Source of the DNA: Streptomyces sp. NBC_00083
GTDB taxonomy: Bacteria > Actinomycetota > Actinomycetes > Streptomycetales > Streptomycetaceae
Direction: 5' to 3'
Length of the DNA: 64,000 nt
Assembly (NCBI RefSeq): GCF_026343295.1
Contig: NZ_JAPELY010000003.1
Coordinates: forward strand, 1,116,001 to 1,180,000
The notes beneath the pieces are model-generated. The model saw only the letters and a program-made list of their open reading frames with translations, was not told the DNA's origin and made no database searches. Both the position numbers and the translations under genes were made by a program. Below, piece by piece: positions 7,609 to 15,982 of this stretch (positions are counted from its first letter, which is position 1; the number at the start of each line of letters is the position of its first letter).

Positions 7609-9012
7609 GTGACACGTGACCGCCGCCCGCCCGGTGGGGTTCCGACCGCGCCGGGCGCCGTGCCCCTGCTGGGGCACACCCCGCGTCTGCTGTCCGGCTT
7701 CCTGCCCTGGCTGGTTCAGTGCCTGGACGGGGACCCGGTCCAGCGGTTGAAGGTGGGCGCGCGCCCCGCCTACCTGATCTGCTGCCCCGAGCTGGTGCAC
7801 ACCCTCCTCGTCTCACGCGACTACGACAAGGGCGGGCCCCTCATCGACCGGGGCCGTGACCTCCTGGGCAACGGCCTGGGAACCGCCACCGATGCCAACC
7901 ACCTGCGCCAACGCCGCCTCGTTCAGCCTGCGTTCACCGCCGCCCGCATGGACGGATACGCCACCGTGATGGGCAAGGAGGCGGAAACACTCGCCGAGTC
8001 CTGGCACGCCGGCCAGGAGATCGACCTCCTGGCCGACCTGACCACCACCACCATGCGCGTCCTCATCCGAGCCCTGCTGCCCACCATCGACCCGCAGCAA
8101 GCGAACGAACTCGCCTCACACATTAGGGTGTTGATCGCCGGAGTCTTCGTCCGTGCGGCCATCCCCTACCCATGGGTCCACCAGCTGCCCACCGCGGGCA
8201 ACCGGCGTTTCAACCACGCCCGTGACGCGGCGCGGGCCGCCGCGGACCAGGTGGTCGCCGCGGCACGCAGGTCCCCTTCCGCAGGTGGGGCCCTGGCCAC
8301 GCTGATGGCGACGCCGGACGACGCCGCCGACCCGGCGTTCACCGACGAGGAACTCCGCGACCAGGTGATCACGCTGCTGGTCGCCGGGGCGGAGACCCTG
8401 GCCGCCACCGTGGCATGGCTCCTCCACCTCCTGGCGCGGCACCCGCACGTCGAGACCCGGCTCCGCACCGAACTGGAAGACACCCTGGCGGGCGCCACGG
8501 CCACCGCGGCCGACCTGCCGGCGCTCCCGTACACCCGGAACGTCCTGCTCGAAGTGCTGCGCCTGTACCCGCCGGCGCCCATGCTGACCCGCGTGAGCAC
8601 GACCGAGGTCACCCTCGGTGGTTACCCCTTCCCCGCGGGCACCGACTTCTTCTTCAGCGCCTACCAACTCCACCACGGTCCGAGCTTCCCGAACCCCGAG
8701 CGTTTCGATCCGGCTCGCTGGGACGCCCCGCCCACCTCCGAGACCCGTCACGCCTACATCCCGGTCAGCGCCGGACGCCGCAAATGTCTGGGCGACACCT
8801 TCGCGCTGGCCGAGGGCGTCATCCTGATCAGCGCCATCGCCTCCCGCTGGCAACTGCGCCCGGCCCCGAAGAGCCGCGTACGCCCCCATGCCCGGCTCGC
8901 ACTCGCACCGGCGGGTCTGCGCATGATCACGGAGCCGGTCCGGGGGCATCACGAACCTGCTCACCCAGGGCGAGCGAGTCGAGTGCTTCCGCAACGCCGC
9001 TCGGTGTTGTAG
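7609..9012 (+). CDS. cytochrome P450
   Basis: A 467-residue class I-type bacterial P450. Visible features are an N-terminal proline-rich entry (PTAPGAVPLLGH), the I-helix AGAET (259-263), the K-helix ExxR (E315-R318), the PERFDPARW meander, and the heme loop with axial Cys393 (SAGRRKCLG). The usual Phe seven residues before the Cys is Val386. It resembles the CYP170/CYP183 group that oxidises sesquiterpenes. Start is GTG at 7609 after a GGGAGAG stretch. It lies 36 nt behind the UbiA-like enzyme and probably oxidises that enzyme's product. Redox partners are not encoded nearby. Confidence 0.93.
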   Translation: MTRDRRPPGGVPTAPGAVPLLGHTPRLLSGFLPWLVQCLDGDPVQRLKVGARPAYLICCPELVHTLLVSRDYDKGGPLIDRGRDLLGNGLGTATDANHLRQRRLVQPAFTAARMDGYATVMGKEAETLAESWHAGQEIDLLADLTTTTMRVLIRALLPTIDPQQANELASHIRVLIAGVFVRAAIPYPWVHQLPTAGNRRFNHARDAARAAADQVVAAARRSPSAGGALATLMATPDDAADPAFTDEELRDQVITLLVAGAETLAATVAWLLHLLARHPHVETRLRTELEDTLAGATATAADLPALPYTRNVLLEVLRLYPPAPMLTRVSTTEVTLGGYPFPAGTDFFFSAYQLHHGPSFPNPERFDPARWDAPPTSETRHAYIPVSAGRRKCLGDTFALAEGVILISAIASRWQLRPAPKSRVRPHARLALAPAGLRMITEPVRGHHEPAHPGRASRVLPQRRSVL

Positions 9013-9075
9013 GCGAGGCAACACCCACGCGCCCGGTCCCGATGGCGAGTCGACTCTGTCGAGGCGATTCTCCAG

Positions 9076-9099
9076 CCGTCCGCCCGGCGCGGCGGACGG
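9076..9099. terminator. hairpin between convergent genes
   Basis: Perfect 9-bp stem (9076-9084 with 9091-9099) and 6-nt loop between the P450 gene and the convergent small gene at 9125-9355. Confidence 0.65.
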
Positions 9100-9124
9100 A
9101 CCGCAGCGGGGGCGGCGTCGCGGC

Positions 9125-9355
9125 TCATGGCTGGACCCGCACCCGGGCGAGTTCCTTGAGGGCCATCCGAGCCGCGGGGGTTCCCGCCGGGGTCTGCCAG
9201 TAGGGGTGACCGGCGATGCGCCGGGAGAGTTCCTGAAGGCGCCGACGGTGCGCGGCAGTGCTGACGGCGGGCGCTGCGGTGGCGAGCTCCCAGTACGTGG
9301 CGTACCAGGCGGTCTGAGCCTCCACAAGATCGCTGGGGAAGGGGGCGGGGTTCAT
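9125..9355 (-). CDS. small conserved-looking hypothetical protein
   Basis: A 76-residue, probably all-alpha cytoplasmic protein with a Trp/Tyr-rich first half (QTAWYATYWELA) and an RRRLQELSRRIAGHPYW segment. Codon bias supports coding. I recall similar short proteins in other Streptomyces, some near DNA-repair genes, but assign no function. The sequence just upstream (9370-9384) contains TCGAAC, which matches one half of the actinobacterial LexA box; the other half is poor. Confidence 0.6.
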   Translation of the reverse strand: MNPAPFPSDLVEAQTAWYATYWELATAAPAVSTAAHRRRLQELSRRIAGHPYWQTPAGTPAARMALKELARVRVQP

Positions 9356-9584
9356 GACTTAATTAGATCGCATGTTCGATTTCTGAGGCAAAGCGATACG
9401 CGCGCCACGTGGTGAGGCGTGACTGGGCGCTGTCCTGGGGCATGGGGGATCCCGCATGGAAGGTTCACCCCGTACACCGGCCGTCGCCGTCGAGCCGCGC
9501 GTGGTGTGGTCACACCACTGCATGCCCGGTGTTCTCGTGGCGCCGCCCGCCGTCGTGGGCGGAGGTGGCCGCTCGGCCGCGAGG

Positions 9585-10556
9585 TCAGACGCGGAGCAGG
9601 TCGGTGGATACGGACCAGAGGCGCTTGGCGACGGCGGGATCGAGTGCCCATTCCTTGACGCCGTGCGGATGCCGCGCGAGGTCGGCGTCGTTCGGCACCG
9701 TGTAGGCCTCCTGCGCGTCATCGAGGTAGTGGCCTCCGGAGTGGGCGAACTGCGGGGCGACGGCCGCGACCATCGTGGTGGCGGCTCCCTGCTCGACCGT
9801 TTTGTACCTGAATACTCCGGCGGCCTCGGCCGCGTCGAGCGATTGCTTCTGCCGCACCGTGAAGTTCCGCTGCAGACCCGTCGCGACACCGCCGGGGTTC
9901 ACCGCGTTGGCGACAATGCCGTCGGACGCCCACCGGCGGGTCGCCTCAACGGCGAACAGGGAGTTCGCCGTCTTCGACTGGGCGTAGGCGATCTGCGGGT
10001 CGTAGCTGCGCCGCTCGAAGTGAAGGTCGTCGAAATCGATGCCGGAACGCATGTGCGCCGTCGAGCTGACCGAGACGATCCGTGCCCCGGCGCGGTCGGA
10101 CGCCCCGAGGGCCAGGGCGTCGTGCAGGCCCATGGCGAGCGCGAGGTGCCCCAGATGGTTGGTCGCGAACTGCAACTCCCAGCCCTCGCGGGTTCGTTCG
10201 AGACCACCGGTGACCACGCCCGCGTTGTTGACCAACAGGTGAAGTGGGCCGCGCCACGCGGCCACGAACGACGCGACGGAGGCTCTGTCGGCGAGGTCCA
10301 GCCGGACGGTTCGGGGCCGGACCGCCCCTGTCGAGCTCGCGATCGATCCAGCGACGGCGTCACCCGCAGCCGTGTTCCGCACGGCGAGCGTCACCTGCGC
10401 CCCGGCTGCGGTCAGCGCGCGAGCCGTCTCGATCCCGATTCCGGAGGAAGCTCCCGTCACGATCGCGCGGATACCGGTGAGGTCGAGGCCCCGCACCACA
10501 TCGGCCGCCGTGCTGGATGAGGTGAAGGAGGTGGAGAGGGGTTCAGAAGCGTGCAT
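9585..10556 (-). CDS. SDR family NAD(P)-dependent oxidoreductase
   Basis: A 323-residue classical short-chain dehydrogenase/reductase. It has the cofactor loop TGASSGIG (residues about 35-42), the NNAGV motif, and the catalytic Ser (VSVSSTAH) and YAQSK pair. It resembles the retinol-dehydrogenase-like bacterial branch (WELQFATNHLGHLAL). The gene diverges from a TetR regulator 64 bp away. The dyad between them suggests that the regulator represses this gene, as in many SDR/TetR pairs. The ATG at 10556 is the only start before the conserved fold. Substrate not predictable. Confidence 0.9.
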   Translation of the reverse strand: MHASEPLSTSFTSSSTAADVVRGLDLTGIRAIVTGASSGIGIETARALTAAGAQVTLAVRNTAAGDAVAGSIASSTGAVRPRTVRLDLADRASVASFVAAWRGPLHLLVNNAGVVTGGLERTREGWELQFATNHLGHLALAMGLHDALALGASDRAGARIVSVSSTAHMRSGIDFDDLHFERRSYDPQIAYAQSKTANSLFAVEATRRWASDGIVANAVNPGGVATGLQRNFTVRQKQSLDAAEAAGVFRYKTVEQGAATTMVAAVAPQFAHSGGHYLDDAQEAYTVPNDADLARHPHGVKEWALDPAVAKRLWSVSTDLLRV

Positions 10557-10563
10557 GCAGCAA

Positions 10564-10595
10564 AGCTATACATGGTGGACTGAACTTGTATAGCT
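10564..10595. promoter_or_regulatory. dyad operator between SDR and TetR genes
   Basis: Perfect 9-bp inverted repeat AGCTATACA ... TGTATAGCT (10564-10572 and 10587-10595) with a 14-nt spacer. It lies in the 64-bp gap between two divergent starts. Probable binding site of the adjacent TetR protein. Confidence 0.75.
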
Positions 10596-10620
10596 AGGAT
10601 CCTGCTCCTATGCTCGCCCC

Positions 10621-11202
10621 ATGAGCAGCCCCGAGGCCGGCCCGGCCGGCCCCCTGACGTCGCCCATCATCGATACCGACCGTCGGACCACGGTTCTGGA
10701 CTCCGCGCTCGCGACGTTCGCCCGATTCGGCTACCGGAAGACCTCGATGGAGGAAGTGGCGCGGGCCGCGCACATCTCCCGCCCCGGGCTCTACTTCCTC
10801 TTCTCCTCGAAGGAGGCTCTGTTCCGTGCGGCCGCGACCCAGGCATTGGAACGCGACCTTGCAGTGGTCGAAGACGTCTTGGCCGACGCCGACCGTCCCC
10901 TTCCGGAGCGCCTCGTCGAAGCCTTCGACCAGTGGGCGGGCCGCTACGTCGGCCCGCTCGCGCGCGACGTCACCGTCGTCATCGCCGACAACCCCCACCT
11001 CCTCGGAGAGATCGCGCAGACCGCTCCTCGACGCTTCGAAGAGCTGATCACGGACGCGATCGCCGCCGCGTCAGGACACGAGACGGCCGCCCCGGTCGCG
11101 CAGACGATGATCAGCACCTCGATCGGCCTCAAGCACCAGGCCGCAACACGGGAGGCCTACCTCGAACGTCTGAAGGTCGCCATCAGACTCCTGGTGCGCT
11201 GA
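10621..11202 (+). CDS. TetR family transcriptional regulator
   Basis: A 193-residue regulator with the N-terminal TetR HTH (residues about 22-70: VLDSALATFARFGYRKTSMEEVARAA then the recognition helix ending in YFLFSSKEALF). A ligand-binding all-alpha C-terminus follows. Divergent from an SDR gene over a shared dyad, so likely autoregulatory and controlling that enzyme in response to a small molecule. The ATG at 10621 lies 25 bp right of the dyad; no strong ribosome site is visible. Confidence 0.9.
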   Translation: MSSPEAGPAGPLTSPIIDTDRRTTVLDSALATFARFGYRKTSMEEVARAAHISRPGLYFLFSSKEALFRAAATQALERDLAVVEDVLADADRPLPERLVEAFDQWAGRYVGPLARDVTVVIADNPHLLGEIAQTAPRRFEELITDAIAAASGHETAAPVAQTMISTSIGLKHQAATREAYLERLKVAIRLLVR

Positions 11203-11402
11203 AGACACGCGGCGTGCCGCTTGTGCCCGGAGCCGGCACCTTCAGCCCTCGCGTACCTGCCTCAAGCGGCCGCGGCAGGGACGATGCGAGCGCCTCCGGC
11301 GAAGTGGGACCGAGCCACCTGGTCGAGACGGAAGGCCCCGCCCGGCGCGACGCGAGACGGTGAGAATCCGATAGCGCGGATGACGCCGAGTGGGACTCCA
11401 TG

Positions 11403-11783
11403 CTACCAGGTCCACCTTGCCATCGCGTCGGTCCGGCCGTTCTCGTCGATGCCGATCAGATGGGCTGACTCGGGGCCCGTGCGCGAGCCATGGTCGAGCG
11501 GTATGGCAAAGCGGTGTTCTCCGAAGTCCACCGCGAGAAGGCGATCCGGAATCAGCTGGTAGTCGTCGACGATCTTGCCGATGTAGTAGCGCATGAGCTC
11601 CGGCGACCCTCGCCCCGGGAAGCGCCATCCCTGGCAGCCGTACCGTCCGAAGGGATCGCTCAGGGCCCGCAGGACCGGTCCGTCGAAGTGCAACTCGACG
11701 TAACCGCGCGCAAAACACACAGCGCTCACCTCCCGGCCCATCAGCAGCCGGAGCGGGTCACCCGAGTCATCGACGGTCTCCAC
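11403..11783 (-). CDS. hypothetical protein (beta-rich, Streptomyces-type)
   Basis: About 126 residues with a mostly beta pattern: MGREVSAVCFARGYVELHFDGPVLRAL, then LMRYYIGKIVDD, then an LLAVDFGEHRFAIPL strand pair and an acidic end. I recall related proteins of unknown function in Streptomyces. The frame is open up to an ATG at 11903, but the extra 40 residues are Arg/Pro-rich and look non-conserved, so the GTG at 11783 is preferred with modest confidence. No operon partner. Confidence 0.6.
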   Translation of the reverse strand: METVDDSGDPLRLLMGREVSAVCFARGYVELHFDGPVLRALSDPFGRYGCQGWRFPGRGSPELMRYYIGKIVDDYQLIPDRLLAVDFGEHRFAIPLDHGSRTGPESAHLIGIDENGRTDAMARWTW

Positions 11784-12099
11784 AGGCTCATGCTGCCAGA
11801 AGCCTTGGTCGATCCGCCCTTGTGAACGTCGTGGATCGGGGCAGGGGCAAGCCGGCTCCTCATGGGCGTCGCGGCTTACGGAGGCCCCACTGCGGTCGTC
11901 CATCCGCCGCCCAAGCGCGTGATGCGACCAGAGGATGACTGCTCGTCACCCCATGAACTGACAGCAATGGCAGGCTACTTACCCCTCTCGGGCGACGATC
12001 CGGCGACTCGGACCGGCAAGGATGGAGTCATCAAACGGAGGTGCGAGCGGTTCACGCATCGACGCCTTCGATGTCTGCCTCGATCTGTTGGAGTGCCCA
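11784..12099. other. intergenic interval, divergent promoters
   Basis: No convincing gene. It must hold the promoters of the hypothetical gene to the left and the secreted protein gene to the right. No clear -35/-10 pair could be assigned. Confidence 0.5.
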
Positions 12100-12738
12100 G
12101 TGACAGCCACCGTTCTTCGCATCACCGCCGCGCTTGCCACCCTCGCCACCGCGGCTGCGCTGACCTCCGTCTCCGCCGCATCGGCGAGGGAAGACAGACC
12201 GCAGTACGCGAGTGTGACCGGATCCGCCCGATTCACGCTTCCGTACGTCAAGGACAACGACATCCGCACCTTCACCTTCGACGCCCACGCCGTTCCCTAC
12301 AGCGAGCCCCTGCCCGACGTCCCCACCGGGCTGCCCACGGACGCCCGCGGCACCGTCAAGGTGTCGCACTACTCGGCTGAGCGCGACATCACCTACACCG
12401 AGGAGGGGAAGGTGGACTGCCTGGTCACCTCGCCGCACACGGCGACCTTGACGGCCGTCATCACCAAGGTCAGCCCTGGCGGCCCGCCCGACGTCGGCAA
12501 GCGGATCGGGTTCAGCGTGTACGACGGTGGCTCGGACGCCGGCCACAGCAAGGACCGCGTCGGGTTCTCGTGGAACGGGGTCAACCTGTTGCCCGGCAAG
12601 GGGGCGAAGAGCACCCCGGAAGCCGAGGTCGGCACCTGCATGGCCCCCGCGCCGTACGCCCCCGTCGCCAAGGGCGGCTACACGGTCCACCACGCCGACC
12701 TCCTGCCGCCGCCCGCGGCTGCCCAGCCGGCTCGGTGA
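12100..12738 (+). CDS. secreted protein of unknown function
   Basis: A 212-residue protein starting at a GTG (GGAG about 6 nt upstream), with a signal peptide ending near SAASA (about residue 28). The mature part is beta-rich: RFTLPYVKDNDIRTFTFDAHA, then a GTVKVSHYS strand, an IGFSVYD segment and SWNGVNLLPG. Two cysteines (in KVDCLV and VGTCMA) could form a disulfide. This resembles uncharacterised Streptomyces exported proteins. The frame extends 26 codons upstream, which would bury the signal peptide, so the GTG is preferred. Confidence 0.75.
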   Translation: MTATVLRITAALATLATAAALTSVSAASAREDRPQYASVTGSARFTLPYVKDNDIRTFTFDAHAVPYSEPLPDVPTGLPTDARGTVKVSHYSAERDITYTEEGKVDCLVTSPHTATLTAVITKVSPGGPPDVGKRIGFSVYDGGSDAGHSKDRVGFSWNGVNLLPGKGAKSTPEAEVGTCMAPAPYAPVAKGGYTVHHADLLPPPAAAQPAR

Positions 12739-12984
12739 GGCAGGGTACGCAGGCCATGACGTCATGTTGCGACGCCCCCCGGCGGTGCACCCGTTCGGGA
12801 CGCACCTCCTGCCCGAGGGCCGGGGCGGTAGTCGGCGCGCTGACACGCTGACGACGGCCGATGGAATTGCCCGGCCCCTTCGGTAGAAGGTGTCAAGTAC
12901 TGGCGCCGCCCGGGAAGGGGCCCGCACCACGGCCGCCGCGGGCTGCCCCGGACGGTCTGCGCGCGGGCGTCTCCGCGCGAACTG
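12739..12984. other. short intergenic interval
   Basis: Nothing assignable; all frames look random apart from the small frame at 12985. Confidence 0.4.
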
Positions 12985-13143
12985 ATGGCGGAGGGCGTCG
13001 CCGAGGACATCGACCTCGCGCTCGACGAGTACGTCGACCCTGTTCGCGACGCCGCCGATCTGGTTCACGATTTCACCGTTTCGGTCCGCGGCGCCACCAA
13101 GCCGAGCGGCCGGCTGTTCGTCGGCCGCTCGAAGTCGGCGTGA
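12985..13143 (+). CDS. small ORF or gene remnant
   Basis: A 52-codon frame with strong third-position C bias encodes an acidic helix (AEGVAEDIDLALDEYVDPV) then a basic strand-like tail (VSVRGATKPSGRLFVGRS). It reads like the C-terminal end of a larger protein, and coding-like sequence extends a little upstream in frame without a start. It may be a small real gene or a remnant. No ribosome site. Confidence 0.35.
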   Translation: MAEGVAEDIDLALDEYVDPVRDAADLVHDFTVSVRGATKPSGRLFVGRSKSA

Positions 13144-13161
13144 GGCGCCGCCGGCCGGAGC

Positions 13162-14091
13162 CTACGGGATGGTGTGGCCCGCCGCGCTGAAGAGGCGGTA
13201 CCACTCCTCCCGGGTGAGCGGGATCTCCGAGCCCGCCGCGGACTCGGCGACCCGGCCCGGGTTGGTGGTGCCGAGTACCACCTGCATGTTCGCGGGATGG
13301 CGCGTGATCCACGCGACGGCGATGCCTGTCGGAGTCACCCCGTACTTCGCCGCCAGTTCGTCCAGGACGGTGTTCAGTTCCGCGTAGTGCTCGACGTCGC
13401 CGATGAAGACGCCGTCGAAGAAGCCCTTCTGGAACGGTGACCATGCCTGAAGGGTCATGCCGTTCACCCGTGAGTAGTCGAGCAGCCCGTTGTCCCGGTC
13501 GAGCGACTGGTCGAGTCCGGCCATGTTGGCCGCGATCCCCGACGCGATCAACGGGCAGTGAGTAATACTCAGTTGGACCTGGTTGGCCACCAAGGGGCGC
13601 CGCACGGCGGTCTTGAGGAGTTCGATCTGGCCCGGGGTGTGGTTGGAGACCCCGAAGTTCACGACCTTGCCCGCCGCGTGGAGCTCGTCGAAGGCCGCCG
13701 CCACCTCTTCGGGCTCGACGAGGGTGTCCGGACGGTGCAGCAGCAGCATGTCGAGGTAGTCGGTGCCGAGTGCCGCGAGCGACTCGTCGACGGTGCGCAC
13801 GATGTGCTCTCGGGAGAAGTCGAAGAAGCCGGACCGGATACCGACCTTGCTCTGGATGACGATCGACTCGCGCTCGGTGGCCGAGAGTTTGACGGCCTGC
13901 CCGAAACGCTCCTCGCATGCGTGGCGCGTGGGCCCGTAGATGTCGGCGTGGTCAAAGGTGTTCACGCCGGCATCCCGGGCGCTCCCGTAAAGCGTACGGA
14001 TGTCCTCGTCGTCGAGTTCGGCGATGCGCATCAGTCCCAGGACGACGTTGGACGCTCGCAGTTCGGTCTGGGGGAAGGCGATGGTCTTCAT
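13162..14091 (-). CDS. aldo/keto reductase (YdhF-like)
   Basis: A 309-residue aldo/keto reductase with the (beta/alpha)8 motifs. The catalytic tetrad is seen as GVNTFDHADIYG (Asp, Tyr) with the following Lys in VIQSKVG and His in LLLHRPD. The FGVSNHTPGQIELL motif and the C-terminal NADPH loop VLGTTNPGRV are present. It matches the YdhF branch of predicted oxidoreductases. The ATG at 14091 starts the conserved fold; the upstream extension to 14193 is rejected. It diverges from the DauR-like operon, so the 185-bp gap holds both promoters. Confidence 0.93.
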   Translation of the reverse strand: MKTIAFPQTELRASNVVLGLMRIAELDDEDIRTLYGSARDAGVNTFDHADIYGPTRHACEERFGQAVKLSATERESIVIQSKVGIRSGFFDFSREHIVRTVDESLAALGTDYLDMLLLHRPDTLVEPEEVAAAFDELHAAGKVVNFGVSNHTPGQIELLKTAVRRPLVANQVQLSITHCPLIASGIAANMAGLDQSLDRDNGLLDYSRVNGMTLQAWSPFQKGFFDGVFIGDVEHYAELNTVLDELAAKYGVTPTGIAVAWITRHPANMQVVLGTTNPGRVAESAAGSEIPLTREEWYRLFSAAGHTIP

Positions 14092-14276
14092 GGGGACCAT
14101 CCTGTCCGACTCGCTCCGTCCTTGCCTCCCGCCTGGGCGCTGAACAATCGCAGAGACGGCGCCTTGGACGGATAGTCCAGATCTGGATAACATGTCTAGG
14201 TGTGCGGTCGTACGGGGGCCGTCGGGGTCATGGTTCGCCGGACCATGACATGGCCAGGGACGGTGTGGGTGTGGGA

Positions 14277-14960
14277 ATGAGCGAGCACGAGGACGACGGC
14301 GGCATCGACGCGGCCGAAGGCCCGGCCGGTACGGACGAGCACCTCATCGGCGAGGCCGAGAAGATCGCTGTCGCGCTGGGCCGCATGTTCCCCGGGCTGT
14401 GCGAAGTGGTGCTGCACGACCTGCGGGACCCGCGGCACGCGATCCGGGCGATCGAGAACAACCTGTCGGGCCGCAGCGTCGGAGACTCGGCTACGGAACT
14501 CGGCCTCGCGCGCATCGAGGACCCCGGCTACCCCAGCGTGATCCAGAACTATCCGAACCGGTTCCCCGACGGCCGCCCGGCCAAGAGCACGTCCATCGGC
14601 ATCAAGAACGCGGCCGGCCAGTACATCGCGGCGCTCTGCCTGAACCTCGACGTCTCGGTGCTGTCACCGATGACACTCGCGCTCTCGAACCTCGTGGCCA
14701 CCGAGGCCGAGCACCGCGAGCAGCCCCTGGAGACCCTGCGCGGCCGCAACGCGCGCGCATTGCGTCAGGCGGTGGAGGCGATGGCCGCGGAACGCGGGGC
14801 GAACCCCCGGTCGCTGGGACGGGAGGACAAGAAGGCGCTGGTGCGCCGACTCCACGAGGACGGGCATTTCGACTCGCGTGACGCCGCCCAGACCATCGCC
14901 GACCTCCTCGGCGTCTCCCGGGCGACCGTCTACAACTACGTGAAGCAAGGGGGCATTTGA
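14277..14960 (+). CDS. DauR/YheO-like PAS-HTH transcriptional regulator
   Basis: 227 residues. The N-terminal YheO-like PAS domain (about residues 30-135; FPGLCEVVLHDLRDP and IGIKNAAGQYIAALCLNLD) is followed by a C-terminal HTH ending in TIADLLGVSRATVYNYVKQGG. The family includes DauR, which controls D-arginine catabolism in Pseudomonas. Its stop overlaps the next gene as TGATG, so the regulator is co-transcribed with the two enzymes and probably senses their amino-acid substrate. The start could also be the ATG at 14250. The long in-frame extension to 13917 is antisense to the reductase and rejected. Confidence 0.9.
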   Translation: MSEHEDDGGIDAAEGPAGTDEHLIGEAEKIAVALGRMFPGLCEVVLHDLRDPRHAIRAIENNLSGRSVGDSATELGLARIEDPGYPSVIQNYPNRFPDGRPAKSTSIGIKNAAGQYIAALCLNLDVSVLSPMTLALSNLVATEAEHREQPLETLRGRNARALRQAVEAMAAERGANPRSLGREDKKALVRRLHEDGHFDSRDAAQTIADLLGVSRATVYNYVKQGGI

Positions 14961-15982
14961 TGACTGCCGCAGGACCGACCCAAGATCCCGTGGCCGCACC
15001 CGCGCCCGCGCCCGGATCCGCCCCCGCCTCCGATGGGCCGCTTGCCGCCCGCCGTCTGCTGTACCTCACCGAGGAGCAGACCGCCGCGTACGTGGACGAG
15101 GAGCTGGCCCTGGAGGCGGCCCGTGCGGCCTTCGCCGCGACCGTGGACAGCGAGGTGTTCACCAGCCTCGCCGTACACGGATCCGACCCCCGCAACCGGT
15201 TCACCCTGAAACCGTCCGCGTCCGCGACCCACGCCGGGGTGAAGATCGGCACGTACTGGCCGGACAACGAGGAACACGGCCTGCCGCGCCACCACTCCAC
15301 CCTGCTTCTGCTGGACCAGACGGTCGGCAGGATCGCGGCGGTCCTGGAGGTGGGCACCGCGAACGCCTACCGCACCGCCGCGGCCGACGCGCTCGCCGTC
15401 GATCTGCTCGCGCGTGCCGACGCCACCACGCTGGCCGTCTTCGGCACCGGCCACCAGGCGGCGTACGAGGTGGCGGCCGTCAGCCGCGTCAGGGCCATCG
15501 GCGAGGTCCTGGTCGTGGGACGCACCGTCGAGCGCGCCGAGCGGATGGCCGCGGCGCTGGTGGCCCAAGGGCACAACGCCCGTGCCGCGGGAGCCGAGGA
15601 GGCCTGCGGCCGGGCCGATGTGATCGTCACCGCCACCACCGCCCGCGCCGACACACCGCCGCTGTTCGAGGCCGCGTGGGTCCGCCCCGGTACGCACCTG
15701 TCGTGCATGGGCGCGGACGCACCGGGCAAGCGAGAGCTTCCGCCCCAACTCTTCGACCGCGCCCGCGTCTTCTGCGACCTTCCCGAGCAGGCCCGCCGCA
15801 TGGGCGAGAGCCAGCACGCGCCGGACGGCACGGTCCTCACCCCGCTCGGCGATGTGCTCACCCACCGCGCCGCGGGACGCGCGGACGCCGACGACATCAC
15901 GGTCTTCGACAGCTCCGGAATCGGCCTCCAGGACCTGTACTTGGGCCTCGCACTCCTGAAGAAGATGGACATCTCCCTGTGA
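14960..15982 (+). CDS. ornithine cyclodeaminase / mu-crystallin family oxidoreductase
   Basis: 340 residues of the OCD/mu-crystallin fold: VGTANAYRTAAADALAVDLLA, then the NAD(P) loop LAVFGTGHQAAYEVAA, then a long C-terminal helix. Members deaminate ornithine or reduce cyclic or acyclic imines (alanine dehydrogenase, iminosuccinate reductase BhcD). The first 30 residues are Ala/Pro-rich and dispensable. Start ATG at 14960 overlaps the regulator's stop, and its own stop overlaps the downstream GTG. Given the next gene, it may supply or consume an imino acid derived from a D- or beta-hydroxy amino acid. Confidence 0.88.
   Translation: MTAAGPTQDPVAAPAPAPGSAPASDGPLAARRLLYLTEEQTAAYVDEELALEAARAAFAATVDSEVFTSLAVHGSDPRNRFTLKPSASATHAGVKIGTYWPDNEEHGLPRHHSTLLLLDQTVGRIAAVLEVGTANAYRTAAADALAVDLLARADATTLAVFGTGHQAAYEVAAVSRVRAIGEVLVVGRTVERAERMAAALVAQGHNARAAGAEEACGRADVIVTATTARADTPPLFEAAWVRPGTHLSCMGADAPGKRELPPQLFDRARVFCDLPEQARRMGESQHAPDGTVLTPLGDVLTHRAAGRADADDITVFDSSGIGLQDLYLGLALLKKMDISL

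Noticed and set aside
13917..14276. N-terminal extension of the DauR-like protein
   Set aside because: Antisense to the aldo/keto reductase start and not family-like.
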